DNA of 43,196 nucleotides from contig UQWG01000013.1 in NCBI GenBank assembly GCA_900544645.1, forward strand, positions 1-43,196, given 5' to 3'. This DNA comes from an uncultured Collinsella sp. GTDB lineage: Bacteria; Actinomycetota; Coriobacteriia; Coriobacteriales; Coriobacteriaceae. Below are positions 17,417 to 24,741 of this stretch, piece by piece. A model generated the notes under the pieces. It worked only from the letters and a program-made list of their open reading frames with translations, was not told the origin of the DNA and made no database searches. Each line of letters starts with the position of its first letter. Position 1 is the stretch's first letter. The translations under genes were made by a program, and so were the position numbers.

Positions 17417-18088
17417 CTACAGCAGCACGTCGGCAAGCGGACGCTTGGGTACGTGGTGCACCCGCGCCTCGTCGCGCCAATAATTGATGGAGCCGTCGGG
17501 GTTGGAATCGATCGCATCGATCACCTGCGTCTCGGCCGGAACGCCAAGCGCCATGATCAGCTTGAGCTCATACTTGTCGTTATCGAGCCCCATGGCATCG
17601 ATCGCGTGGGGCGTAAAGGCCTTGAACATGCAGGCTGCCACCTCGGGCGTGGCGCTGCGGGCGGCGAGCATCATCGTCTGCGCGGCAATGCCCGTGTCGA
17701 CCTCGGTAATGGGAGCGGCGGGCTTGCCCGGAACGGCGCGCTCGGCAAGAATCGCGATGTAGCCGGTCGGGCGCTCACCCTCGGCAGGACCCGGCCAGTC
17801 CTTAAGCGCGCCGGCCCATGCAAGCTCGTCAAACACGCGAGCGCAGTCCTCTGCACCGCTTACCACATGAAAACGCAGACGCTGAGCATTGGCGCCGCAG
17901 GGAGCCAGGTGCGCCAGTTCCGCCAGCTCGAGCAAAAACTCGCGCGGCACGCGCATGGACTCGTCAAAACGGCGGCACGTACGGGCACGACGGACCAGCG
18001 CATCAAACGCTTCCAAGCCGAGCTTTTCGCAACCCTGCTTTGCCATCGACTCCGCGCTCGACGGCGCCGCGGGAACTGTTTCGTTCAT
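17417..18088 (-). CDS. Nitroreductase-family flavoprotein
   Basis: 223 residues. The chain begins with the RRxCRRFDES motif (family R-S-x-R-x-F, FMN phosphate binding, about residues 32-40), then LAPCGANAQRLRFHVV (family PSaxNxQPwrf) and a C-terminal ALGVPAET element. These enzymes bind FMN and reduce nitro groups or other electrophiles with NAD(P)H; the physiological substrate is rarely known. The N-terminal ~30 residues are extra. Start 18088 (MNETVPAA) is preferred over a TTG at 18100 because GGGGGT lies upstream. The 5' region carries a DtxR/IdeR-like box at 18117-18135, which suggests iron or manganese control (inference). Confidence 0.88.
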   Translation of the reverse strand: MNETVPAAPSSAESMAKQGCEKLGLEAFDALVRRARTCRRFDESMRVPREFLLELAELAHLAPCGANAQRLRFHVVSGAEDCARVFDELAWAGALKDWPGPAEGERPTGYIAILAERAVPGKPAAPITEVDTGIAAQTMMLAARSATPEVAACMFKAFTPHAIDAMGLDNDKYELKLIMALGVPAETQVIDAIDSNPDGSINYWRDEARVHHVPKRPLADVLL

Positions 18089-18116
18089 AGGGACCCCCAA
18101 TTTCGGGCAATTGTTC

Positions 18117-18135
18117 TTAGGAGAATCTAACCTAA
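18117..18135. promoter_or_regulatory. DtxR/IdeR-like operator candidate
   Basis: The reverse strand reads TTAGGTTAGATTCTCCTAA, which matches the classical DtxR/IdeR consensus TTAGGTTAGGCTAACCTAA at 15 of 19 positions with the left half exact. It lies about 30 bp upstream of the nitroreductase start, in the gap divergent from the HdeD-like gene. A CCTAGG follows eight bases away. A DtxR-family gene is at 26969-27358 in this window. Confidence 0.45.
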
Positions 18136-18352
18136 AACCTAGGCAATTACATACAGCGGCGTAATGTTCTACAATTGTTGATTAATCCTCACTGGAGCGG
18201 GAACAAAAGTAACAATTCGGGAATGTGGGGCGGCAATTCGTCCTTCCCGCCCCATGCATCGGCGCCCTTGGGCGATACTTGTTGCAGCACTTTTGGCGTA
18301 CGCCGCACGGAGAGCAATGAACGCGACGTGCACCGCACGGAAAGGAGACATT

Positions 18353-18955
18353 ATGGGCATCTTTAAGAATGATGACCAAAAATCGAGCCAGTTTGGATTT
18401 GACGAGAAAAGCATGGCAGGCAAGGCCGTCAAGGCCGTGCGCTGGATTTACGCCATCACGGGCGTCTTGGCGCTCGTCGCCGGCATCGCACTGCTGTTTG
18501 CGCCCGCCAAGTCCCTCGTCTTCCTAACGACCGTCTTGGGCTTCTACTTTGTGATCACGGCCGCGATCAGGCTGTTTACCGCTGTTTTCGAGCCGCTGCT
18601 GCCCACCGGCTGGCGCGTGACGAGCATCATCTCCAACCTACTCATTATCTTGGGCGGCGTCATAATCCTGCGCAACCAGGCCTTCTCGACCGCGACGCTC
18701 ACCACGATGGTGGTTATCGTGGCCGGCTTTGGCTGGATCGTCGAAGGTGTCATGTCCATTCTGGAGTCCGAGCTTTCGTCCAACCGTGCCCTCGCCATCC
18801 TGAGCGGCGCGCTCTCCATCATCGCCGGCATGTTCGTGTTTATCTATCCGCTGTGGTCGGCCAAGATGCTCGTCATCTTTAGCGGCGCCGCACTGCTGGT
18901 GTTTGGCGTAACGCTGATTGTTCGCGCTATTCAATTTGGCAAACTGGTGCACTAG
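18353..18955 (+). CDS. HdeD/DUF308-family membrane protein
   Basis: 200 residues with six hydrophobic segments in pairs (first about residues 28-50), separated by short polar loops, as in the HdeD/DUF308 family. In Escherichia coli HdeD is tied to acid resistance; elsewhere the function is unknown. The first ~25 residues (MGIFKNDDQKSSQFGFDEK) are polar and cytoplasmic. ATG 18353 is set by AAAGGAG eight bases upstream. An upstream frame from 18254 adds a stretch unlike the family. The stop TAG is followed directly by the ATG of the next gene, so both are translated from one mRNA. Confidence 0.87.
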   Translation: MGIFKNDDQKSSQFGFDEKSMAGKAVKAVRWIYAITGVLALVAGIALLFAPAKSLVFLTTVLGFYFVITAAIRLFTAVFEPLLPTGWRVTSIISNLLIILGGVIILRNQAFSTATLTTMVVIVAGFGWIVEGVMSILESELSSNRALAILSGALSIIAGMFVFIYPLWSAKMLVIFSGAALLVFGVTLIVRAIQFGKLVH

Positions 18956-19438
18956 ATGCCGCGAACGCTCTTTATTGATGCAGACGCCTGCCCGGTCACG
19001 CGCGAGTCGATTGACTGCGCGCGGCGGGCGGGCGTCGCCGTTGTTATCGCCGGCAACAGCACACAGAACCTGGAACGCCACATTCGCCGCGACGATCCGC
19101 GCGACGCCGAGCATGCGCGACGCGGATTTTGGGTCACGACGCTCGATGTGAGCGTGGGCGCCGACAGCGCCGACTTTGCCATTGTCGAACGCCTGCAGGC
19201 GGGCGACGTAGTCGTGACGCAGGACATTGGCTTGGCGAGCATGGTGCTCGGGCGCGATGCCGCCGCCATCGGCGTGCGCGGGCGCGTCTACGATAAGGCG
19301 ACCATCGACATGCAACTGTTTATTCGCCACGAGGAAAAGAAGGTGCGCCGCACCGGCGGTCGCACTCGCGGTCCGGCGGCATTTACCAGCGAAGACCGGG
19401 CCCGCTTTAAACGCAACCTCACCGAGCTGCTGCGCTAA
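18956..19438 (+). CDS. UPF0178 (YaiI/YqxD) family protein
   Basis: 160 residues. It has the family N-terminus FIDADACPV (residues 6-14), AGNSTQNLERH (family AN), VSVGADSADFAIVERLQAGDVVVTQD (family DaaDw.I...i..gDlViTqDi), LASMVL, and the RRTGGRTRGPAAFTSEDRARF segment (family RktGGRTkGPkAFt.eDR..F). The fold is PIN-like, so a nuclease role is suspected but not shown. ATG immediately follows the HdeD stop (TAGATG), implying translational coupling. A terminator comes right after the stop. Confidence 0.95.
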   Translation: MPRTLFIDADACPVTRESIDCARRAGVAVVIAGNSTQNLERHIRRDDPRDAEHARRGFWVTTLDVSVGADSADFAIVERLQAGDVVVTQDIGLASMVLGRDAAAIGVRGRVYDKATIDMQLFIRHEEKKVRRTGGRTRGPAAFTSEDRARFKRNLTELLR

Positions 19439-19440
19439 CC

Positions 19441-19485
19441 AAGGTAGATTTTCGGGACATGCCCGGAAATCTACCTTTTTGTTTT
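19441..19485 (+). terminator. Rho-independent terminator after the UPF0178 gene
   Basis: 16-bp stem AAGGTAGATTTTCGGG / CCCGGAAATCTACCTT with one G:U pair, followed by TTTTTGTTTT. Confidence 0.92.
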
Positions 19486-19519
19486 GAGCGGTGTGAGCGC
19501 TCGGAATCCATGGCTCAAC

Positions 19520-19597
19520 AAAAAACGGGCTTCAAAATGCCATGCGTCGCCGCATTGCGCAGGCGCCGAGCATGGCTATTTGAAGCCCATTTTTTAG
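19520..19597. terminator. Bidirectional terminator of the exporter gene
   Basis: An 18-bp stem with two mismatches pairs 19527-19544 (GGGCTTCAAAATGCCATG) with 19571-19588. It is followed by TTTTTT on the plus strand and preceded by AAAAAA, which acts as the T-run on the minus strand. It lies just past the stop of the minus-strand exporter. Confidence 0.88.
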
Positions 19598-19603
19598 GCC
19601 TAC

Positions 19604-20704
19604 TTAGAGGCCGAAGGCGGATAGGATAAGGCCCCAGCCGGCGCCGATGACGTACATCATGACCAGGAACACGGCGTTTTCACGAGCGCTGCGGTTGGTG
19701 CGGAACAGCACCAGATAGCCCACGCCGGCGGAAATGAGCGTGCCGGCGAGCATCGGCGCCAGCTGTAGCGCGCCCTCCAGGTACAGCTGCGTAATGACCA
19801 CGCTGGCCGAGCAGTTGGGGATCAGGCCGACGAGTGCCGAGCCCAAGACGGCGAGCGTCTCGTTGCCACGCAGGAACTGCTCGATCGCGGACTCTCCGAA
19901 GGTCTCGAGCACTGCAACTAGAATCAGCGTCACCAGGAAAATAAAAACCGAAACCTGCACGGTGTGCGAGATCGCGCTGCGGATAATCGACAGGACGGGC
20001 GCACCTTCGTGGGAGTGACCGTGGTCGTGCCCATGGCCGTGGTGGTGCTCATGCTCGCCTGCGTGACCGTGGTCATGGCTGTGTCCGTGGTCGCGCTCGT
20101 GTTCATCTTCATCATCATCGCAACCGCAATGGTCGCGCTCGCACAACTCGTGGATGTGGTCGGCGCTCACGCCCGCCTCGGCCACTTCATCAATGATGTC
20201 GCCCCCGGTATGGTCGTCGTGCGCGCAGTTCACATGAGCCGGATTGGCAGCGGTCCCCAGCACGGTACGGCGAATCGCCGCATGCGCGCGGGCATTACGA
20301 CGAAGGCCGCGGATAGCCGCGTCCACGATAAAGCCCGTGACCAGCGCGATCAGTGCCTTCGAGGCGAGCAACATCGCCATGGTCTGCACGGGAACTTGCT
20401 CGGCGAGCAACAGCGGCAACATCTCGTCGGAGGTCGAGAGGAACACGGCGACCAGCGTGCCCAGCGTCACGACACGACCGGCGTACAGCGTTGCCGCCAT
20501 TGCCGAAAAGCCGCACTGCGGTACCATGCCCAGCAACGAGCCAACCACGGGACCCGCGGCGCCGGCGCGCTTGATGGCGCCGTTAACGCTGTCGCCCGCG
20601 ACGTGCTCCAGGGTCTCGAGGGCCAAATATGTCACCAATAAGAACGGTACCAGCGAGAGCGTGTCCTTGCCGGCGTCGAGCAGAATATCAATCAGCAAAT
20701 CCAT
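19604..20704 (-). CDS. ArsP_2/DUF2899-type putative 10-TM metal exporter (putative manganese transporter)
   Basis: 366 residues. Two related membrane halves each carry a proline-cysteine motif: GMVPQCGFSA (59-68) and GLIPNCSASV in the second half. They are joined by a cytoplasmic or periplasmic loop very rich in His and Asp (about 183-232, GHSHDHGHAGEHEHH type), which should bind divalent metal. This is the layout of the family annotated as heavy-metal exporter or putative manganese transporter. Only about eight to ten membrane segments can be counted by eye. ATG 20704 is preceded by GAAAGG. The promoter region contains a 30-bp direct repeat with CCTAG (20737-20785). No yybP-ykoY riboswitch was recognised. 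Confidence 0.85.
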   Translation of the reverse strand: MDLLIDILLDAGKDTLSLVPFLLVTYLALETLEHVAGDSVNGAIKRAGAAGPVVGSLLGMVPQCGFSAMAATLYAGRVVTLGTLVAVFLSTSDEMLPLLLAEQVPVQTMAMLLASKALIALVTGFIVDAAIRGLRRNARAHAAIRRTVLGTAANPAHVNCAHDDHTGGDIIDEVAEAGVSADHIHELCERDHCGCDDDEDEHERDHGHSHDHGHAGEHEHHHGHGHDHGHSHEGAPVLSIIRSAISHTVQVSVFIFLVTLILVAVLETFGESAIEQFLRGNETLAVLGSALVGLIPNCSASVVITQLYLEGALQLAPMLAGTLISAGVGYLVLFRTNRSARENAVFLVMMYVIGAGWGLILSAFGL

Positions 20705-20736
20705 GACGGATGGAACCTTTCGTGTCTTTCGGCAGC

Positions 20737-20785
20737 ATTGTAAAAGTCCTAGCGGTCAACTAGGGTATTGTAGTTGTCCTAGGCG
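20737..20785. promoter_or_regulatory. Direct repeat with CCTAG cores in the exporter promoter region
   Basis: ATTGTAAAAGTCCTAGCGG (20737-20755) and ATTGTAGTTGTCCTAGGCG (20767-20785) are 15 of 19 identical and start 30 bp apart. A CTAGG at 20759-20763 makes CCTAG-N7-CTAGG with the first unit. It is placed between the divergent exporter and exonuclease genes. A metal-regulator site is likely from context only. Confidence 0.4.
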
Positions 20786-20876
20786 TGGTGCCAATAGTTG
20801 CCCATGGTAAACTATCATCTCGCCATAACTCAATGCCACCGAGCCGCGCGACACGGCCCGTCCAAGGAGCAGTTAT

Positions 20877-21845
20877 ATGAACGTTTCACAAGCACTCGAA
20901 TACGAGCGCCAGCCGTTTATTCCCATGTTTATCTATGGCGATCACGGCGCCATGGAGTCCGAGCGCCAGAAGGGCGAAGAGGCCCTTAAGGTGCTCGAAA
21001 CCGAGTACTTTACCGCCGAGGGCGACCCCAGCTTCGACTTTGCCACCGTGCGCGACCTGGCTGACCGCAACCGCGACCTGTGCGACCAGATTGGCGAGGC
21101 ACGCCTGCGCAACGTGACGCCCGCGACGCTTTCGCGCGGCCTGTCCGATGCCGACACCTGCGCCGCCATCGGCAAGATGCAAAAGCGCACCGCCGCGTCC
21201 GTTATGCGCGAAATCCGCGGCGACCGCGACGCGCTCGGCGTGGCCTACGCCCGCAAGCCCATCCAGGGCACCGTGCTCGGTATCGACATCGAGACCACCG
21301 GCCGTGCACCCGAGCGCGGCTATATCATCAACGTGGGCTGGGAGATCATGGAGCTCACCAGCGACGCCGTCCCGCATGACGCCGAGGCACACTACTGTGG
21401 CCTGCCCGACATCTACCGCGGCGAGGATGTGCCGTTGTCGAATATCCACCACATCACCTGGGACGACATCGACGGAAAGGAGCCGTTCCGCGAGAACAAG
21501 GAACTGCAGAAGCAGCTGCTCAAACTTATGAAGAAGTACCCGTACATGGCGCATAACGCCGCGTTCGAAGACAGTTGGTTCAAGATCCACCTGGACGGTT
21601 ACGCCGAGGCACGCCGCGCCGGCAAGATCATCGTCATCGACTCGCGCCAGATCTGCCGCAGCCTGGATGCCGACGTCCGCTCGCTCCCCCGCGAGTCCGC
21701 CCCCGCCGCGCTCGAGAACTGGGCGCGCCGCCGTGGAACCCTCGCCGCCGACGCCAGCGAGCAGCATCTGGGCCTGGACGACACCGACCTCATGCTCCGC
21801 ACGGTTCAGGCCGAGTTCAACCTCAAGAACCTATTCGCGAAATAA
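20877..21845 (+). CDS. DnaQ-like (DEDDh) 3'-5' exonuclease
   Basis: 322 residues. The exonuclease core starts at about residue 132: GIDIETTG (D137, E139) is ExoI, HNAAFEDSW contains the ExoII aspartate, and HLGLDDTDLM is ExoIII with its His and Asp, making a complete DEDDh set. The core is preceded by about 130 residues of charged helical sequence unlike a polymerase subunit, which may bind a partner. It therefore resembles stand-alone ExoX/DnaQ-like nucleases rather than DNA polymerase epsilon subunit. ATG 20877 follows AAGGAG. Divergent from the metal exporter; a terminator follows at 21911. Confidence 0.9.
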   Translation: MNVSQALEYERQPFIPMFIYGDHGAMESERQKGEEALKVLETEYFTAEGDPSFDFATVRDLADRNRDLCDQIGEARLRNVTPATLSRGLSDADTCAAIGKMQKRTAASVMREIRGDRDALGVAYARKPIQGTVLGIDIETTGRAPERGYIINVGWEIMELTSDAVPHDAEAHYCGLPDIYRGEDVPLSNIHHITWDDIDGKEPFRENKELQKQLLKLMKKYPYMAHNAAFEDSWFKIHLDGYAEARRAGKIIVIDSRQICRSLDADVRSLPRESAPAALENWARRRGTLAADASEQHLGLDDTDLMLRTVQAEFNLKNLFAK

Positions 21846-21910
21846 CCGATCCATCTGCGGGAGCGCCTGCCAGGCACAGCGCAATCCGTCTGGGCACACC
21901 GACACGCAGT

Positions 21911-21948
21911 AAACTAGGGCGCAGCCTTATGGCTGCACCCTAGTTTTC
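21911..21948 (+). terminator. Rho-independent terminator of the exonuclease gene
   Basis: 16-bp stem AAACTAGGGCGCAGCC / GGCTGCACCCTAGTTT with one mismatch and a TTAT loop, ending in TTTTC. Confidence 0.9.
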
Positions 21949-22395
21949 ATCAAAACGAGCAAATACGCGTGCTTCACATAGTCGGCAGGTTGGCCCACCT
22001 ACATTTTTCGAGTTGTTCGGCCAGCTGAACCACTAGTCAAGGCCCCTTGAACCGCAATCGAAGCTAAAATCGCCTTAATTTCGCAACCAAGCCCCATAAA
22101 TCTACCTGAATCAATTCGAATAGGACGTTGCGATCGCACCATTTGTATAGGATAAGGCCGAATAACTCAAATTATGTTGGTGAGGCATCTGAGCGGTCGG
22201 CAAAAACGCTTAGAAGCTACGAATCCGCAACTAAAGTTCATCAAAAAGGGGCAGCCGGCAGAAACCTCCCCAGCCAAAGCTGCTCCCTCAATACGACAGC
22301 TCAAAAACCCACCGTTCGCAGAAGATAAGCCGCGCCCCAATACCGTTGCCCGAAGTTTCGGGCGTATGCGGCGTCCGCTATGCCATCATGCGCGT
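21949..22395. other. AT-richer gap upstream of the AbiEi-like gene
   Basis: A 447-bp stretch without a convincing gene, lower in GC than its surroundings. It contains the first inverted-repeat element (21995-22183). A small hairpin GCCCGAA-GT-TTCGGGC is at 22348-22363, just before the downstream gene. One frame stays open from 22174 into the gene but its translation looks non-coding. Confidence 0.6.
21995..22183. repeat. Short inverted-repeat element, upstream copy
   Basis: Left end at 21995-22023 begins CCACCTACATTTTTCGA and finishes in TTCGGCCA. The right end at 22156-22183 (GGCCGAATAACTC...GTTGGTGA) is its reverse complement at 22 of 28 positions. The left end is repeated directly at 23624-23652 (27 of 29 identical), on the other side of the AbiEi-like gene. 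The interior is not coding. Confidence 0.65.
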
Positions 22396-23604
22396 ATGGG
22401 AATCATTCTGTCACATACCACGGCACGCGCTGTATACCAAACAGCCAACTCGCTCGCAAGCTACGCGACCGGTCCCATACCTATGGAAAAGATCAGGGTG
22501 TCTGCGCCGACCACGTCCGACCTGGAAGCGGCACGAGCATGGCTCAACAGAAAGAATGTCGATTCTGAACGTATCCATGTGCTGACGTTTTCCAATAATG
22601 CCAAAAGGCACCGCAAGGGCTGCATCTGCCACTGCACGCGCTATACGTTTGATGCAGAAAGCTACCTAGAACTCGAGCCGAACGTCTACATCGTCGATAT
22701 CAAGCTGTGCGCGTTAGAAGCAACAGCCGACCTCAACCTTTCGGAGCTCGTTGAGTATTACTTTGAAATCTGCGGCTCCTACGCGCTTGGAACGTCCGAC
22801 GAAACTCAATATCGCGAGCGCCCAGCCCTAACCAGCGTTGAAGAGCTCAGAGCCTTCTTTTCAGAGGCACCGGGGTATCGTGGATCTAATAAAGCACTTA
22901 AGGCACTTTCTTATGTACACGAAGGCTGTCGCTCCCCACTCGAAACGGCGTTTGTCATGATGCTGACAATGCCCAAGTCAATGGGTGGCTTAGCCATACG
23001 CGCTATCAAAACGGATTATCCGATCCCAGTCCCCAAAAGATACGCCGCCCTAACGCGACGGACGGTTTTCTACCTCGACGCGCTGCTCGAAAATTCGATG
23101 ACCGATATCGAATACAACGGCTTTTACCACGACGAACCCGAGCAGCAATCAATTGACGAGGAGCGCCGAAACACGCTGCGAAACATGGGATATGCCGTTA
23201 TCACAGTTAATCGTCATTCGTTTTTCAAGCAGTCCGCTTTTAAACGGGTCATGGAAGCGATTCGCATTCGCGAGAAGATATGGCCCGGTCGACTCCCGGA
23301 TAACTTCGCCATCCTGCAAGAAACTCTTCGTCAATTTGTCTTGCGGCGCTACTTCGAATACGGTCGCCGCGTCCTGGAGACACTCAAAGAAGAAGAGGCC
23401 GCCAAGCGCGAAATTGCAAGCCAATATCCGCAAGCTGATGACCCGAGCATCAACGATGTGCCCGAACCCGACGACATGCAACACGTCGGGGCCCTTGCTG
23501 AGGAAATCAATGGGGCTTGGGAATGCGACATGTTCGCAAAAATCGATGAAAACCGCACGGAAGACGACACGATTATTGATCTAATTGAGAATTCGCTCTT
23601 CTAA
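22396..23604 (+). CDS. AbiEi/DUF559-like protein with a PD-(D/E)XK nuclease-like domain
   Basis: 402 residues from the ATG at 22396 (MGIILSHTTARAVY). Residues 1-130 resemble the N-terminal part of AbiEi-type antitoxin/regulator proteins. Residues 178-290 look like a Vsr/DUF559 endonuclease fold: E183 in SPLE, D228 in FYLDALL, E239 in DIEYNG, H245, R258 and the closing MGYAVITVNRHSF strand. A Cys/His cluster (CICHC, 76-80) might bind metal. The C-terminal ~100 residues are charged. No clear ribosome binding site precedes the ATG; a start further upstream at 22174 is possible but its sequence looks non-coding. Codon use is less GC-rich than the neighbours, and inverted-repeat elements flank it, both signs of transfer. 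A defence or mobile-element role is inference; DNA cleavage is untested. Confidence 0.6.
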   Translation: MGIILSHTTARAVYQTANSLASYATGPIPMEKIRVSAPTTSDLEAARAWLNRKNVDSERIHVLTFSNNAKRHRKGCICHCTRYTFDAESYLELEPNVYIVDIKLCALEATADLNLSELVEYYFEICGSYALGTSDETQYRERPALTSVEELRAFFSEAPGYRGSNKALKALSYVHEGCRSPLETAFVMMLTMPKSMGGLAIRAIKTDYPIPVPKRYAALTRRTVFYLDALLENSMTDIEYNGFYHDEPEQQSIDEERRNTLRNMGYAVITVNRHSFFKQSAFKRVMEAIRIREKIWPGRLPDNFAILQETLRQFVLRRYFEYGRRVLETLKEEEAAKREIASQYPQADDPSINDVPEPDDMQHVGALAEEINGAWECDMFAKIDENRTEDDTIIDLIENSLF

Positions 23605-23623
23605 AGGCGATCTCTGCGGATGT

Positions 23624-23843
23624 CCACCTACATTTTTCGACTTATTCGGCCACCGATGTGCCAGATTGGCTGCAGCAATGCTCAATATAACTTTAGATAA
23701 AACTGATTCTGCAGGAACTCCCGTAGAGGAAGAACTGATTCTCGCGGTATTTGACACGATAAAGTACAAATATGAACAGTTCTAATGCTTCTCAAGGTGG
23801 CTTTCTTAGCATGCTAGCCGAACATCTCGAAATATGTTGGCGA
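23624..23843. repeat. Short inverted-repeat element, downstream copy
   Basis: Left end at 23624-23652, 27 of 29 identical to 21995-22023. The right end at 23815-23843 is an imperfect reverse complement (20 of 29). Together with 21995-22183 it brackets the AbiEi-like gene. Confidence 0.55.
23678..23785 (+). pseudogene. 35-residue open frame, possible gene remnant
   Basis: Reads MLNITLDKTDSAGTPVEEEL, then ILAVFDTIKYKYEQF and stop. The composition (amphipathic, acidic then aromatic-basic end) looks protein-like and unlike a GC shadow. There is no ribosome binding site. It lies wholly inside the downstream inverted-repeat element. It may be the tail of a deleted gene or a tiny real gene; no family was recognised. 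Confidence 0.25.
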
Positions 23844-23919
23844 GCATTGCGTCGATGTCTCCCAACCCACAGAAAATCGCAGAGGCGGCAAGCAGTCATC
23901 GAAATTAACGCAAATTGTA

Positions 23920-23979
23920 TTGACATATGAACATACACTCATATAATCGAAAGCAAGTTATATGAGCGCATGTTCATAT
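23920..23979 (+). promoter_or_regulatory. arsR promoter with two ArsR-type operators
   Basis: Consensus promoter TTGACA (23920-23925), 16 bp, TATAAT (23942-23947). Operator 1 (ATATGA-N8-TCATAT, 23925-23944) fills the spacer and overlaps the -10 box. Operator 2 (same half-sites, 23960-23979) lies over the likely transcript start and just before the ribosome binding site AAAGGA. Binding of the repressor to either would block RNA polymerase. Confidence 0.85.
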
Positions 23980-23993
23980 GAAAGGATATTGCA

Positions 23994-24359
23994 ATGAGCA
24001 TCCGCGTTGATGAAACGAAACCCGACATCGAGGCCACCGAACCCGCGATCCCCACCACCTGCTCGCCCGAGGACCTTCCCGACGAGGAACTTCTCTACGA
24101 CCTCGCCGACCTGTTCAAGGTCTTCAGCGACACCACGCGTATCAAGATCCTTTACGCCCTCATGGGCCGCGAGCTCTGCGTGGCAGACATCGCCGAAGCG
24201 ACCGAAACCTCGCAGTCGGCAGTATCGCACCAGCTGCGCACACTCAAGCAGTCGCACCTGGTTAAATTCCGGCGCGACGGGCGCAATATCCTCTACTCGC
24301 TCGCCGACGACCACGTCTACACCATGCTCAACCAGGGCATGAGCCACATCTGCGAATAG
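23994..24359 (+). CDS. ArsR/SmtB-family metal-sensing repressor
   Basis: 121 residues. The winged helix includes FKVFSDTTRIKILYAL and the recognition helix SQSAVSHQLRTLK. Two metal sites are recognisable by comparison with known members. The alpha-5 site has D105, H107, H118 and E121 (CzrA uses D, H, H, H). The alpha-3 motif reads ELCVAD (60-65), keeping only one of the two Cys of CadC-type ELCVCD. This points to a Zn/Co-type alpha-5 sensor (inference). It is the first gene of a three-gene unit with an HMA protein and a P-type ATPase. It should release the ATATGA-N8-TCATAT operators when metal binds. Confidence 0.93.
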   Translation: MSIRVDETKPDIEATEPAIPTTCSPEDLPDEELLYDLADLFKVFSDTTRIKILYALMGRELCVADIAEATETSQSAVSHQLRTLKQSHLVKFRRDGRNILYSLADDHVYTMLNQGMSHICE

Positions 24360-24422
24360 CAGCCAACCACGGTACCAGCGCGGCCTGCACCCAAGCCGCA
24401 AATACAGGGAAAGGAACCCACC

Positions 24423-24641
24423 ATGAAAAAGCAGTTTAAGCTCGATGAGATCGACTGCGCCAACTGTGCGCGCGAGCTTCAGGACGAGCTGGCCAAGCTC
24501 GAGGGCGTCAAATCCGTGTCCGTCAACTTTATGACCCAGAAGTTGACGCTCGAGGCCGATGACGCCGAGTTCGACGAGGTCCTCGACCGCGTTGTGGAGT
24601 TCACCGCCGACGCCGAGCCGGACTGCGAGATCATTCTCTAG
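24423..24641 (+). CDS. Small heavy-metal-associated (HMA) protein
   Basis: 72 residues folding as a single HMA domain (beta-alpha-beta-beta-alpha-beta). The metal-binding loop DCANCA has C12 and C15, and the usual GVKSVSVNFMTQKLTLE strand pair follows. Such domains usually form the N-terminus of Zn/Cd/Pb ATPases, and the pump encoded 100 bp downstream lacks one. It is therefore probably the separated metal-delivery domain of that pump. The acidic tail EPDCEIIL has a third Cys (C68). AAAGGAAC precedes the ATG. The ribosome binding site and 63-bp spacing from arsR suggest one transcript, although a further operator sits before the ATPase. Confidence 0.93.
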   Translation: MKKQFKLDEIDCANCARELQDELAKLEGVKSVSVNFMTQKLTLEADDAEFDEVLDRVVEFTADAEPDCEIIL

Positions 24642-24698
24642 CCAAGGTTTACGCCAACCCGCAAGGCCGCGCTTGCCGTGGCCTTTGCTCGCGAAATT

Positions 24699-24718
24699 AT
24701 ATGAGCGAGTGTTCATAC
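24699..24718 (+). promoter_or_regulatory. Third ArsR-type operator, before the P-type ATPase gene
   Basis: ATATGA-GCGAGTGT-TCATAC, differing from the other two sites only in the last base of the half-site and sharing GCG...TGT in the centre with operator 2. It lies 24 bp upstream of the ATPase start. An internal promoter here would let the pump be induced separately. Confidence 0.75.
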
Positions 24719-24741
24719 ATTCAAATGGGAGGATACGAGTC

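Larger units (their letters stand above)
23605..23993. other. AT-richer gap between the AbiEi-like gene and the metal operon
   Basis: A 389-bp stretch. It holds the second inverted-repeat element (23624-23843), a 35-codon open frame inside it, and the arsR promoter/operator from 23920. Confidence 0.6.

Noticed and set aside
20705..20876. A yybP-ykoY-type manganese riboswitch before the exporter gene
   Set aside because: Expected from the family, but the 172-bp gap is mostly repeat and promoter sequence and I could not find the riboswitch core.
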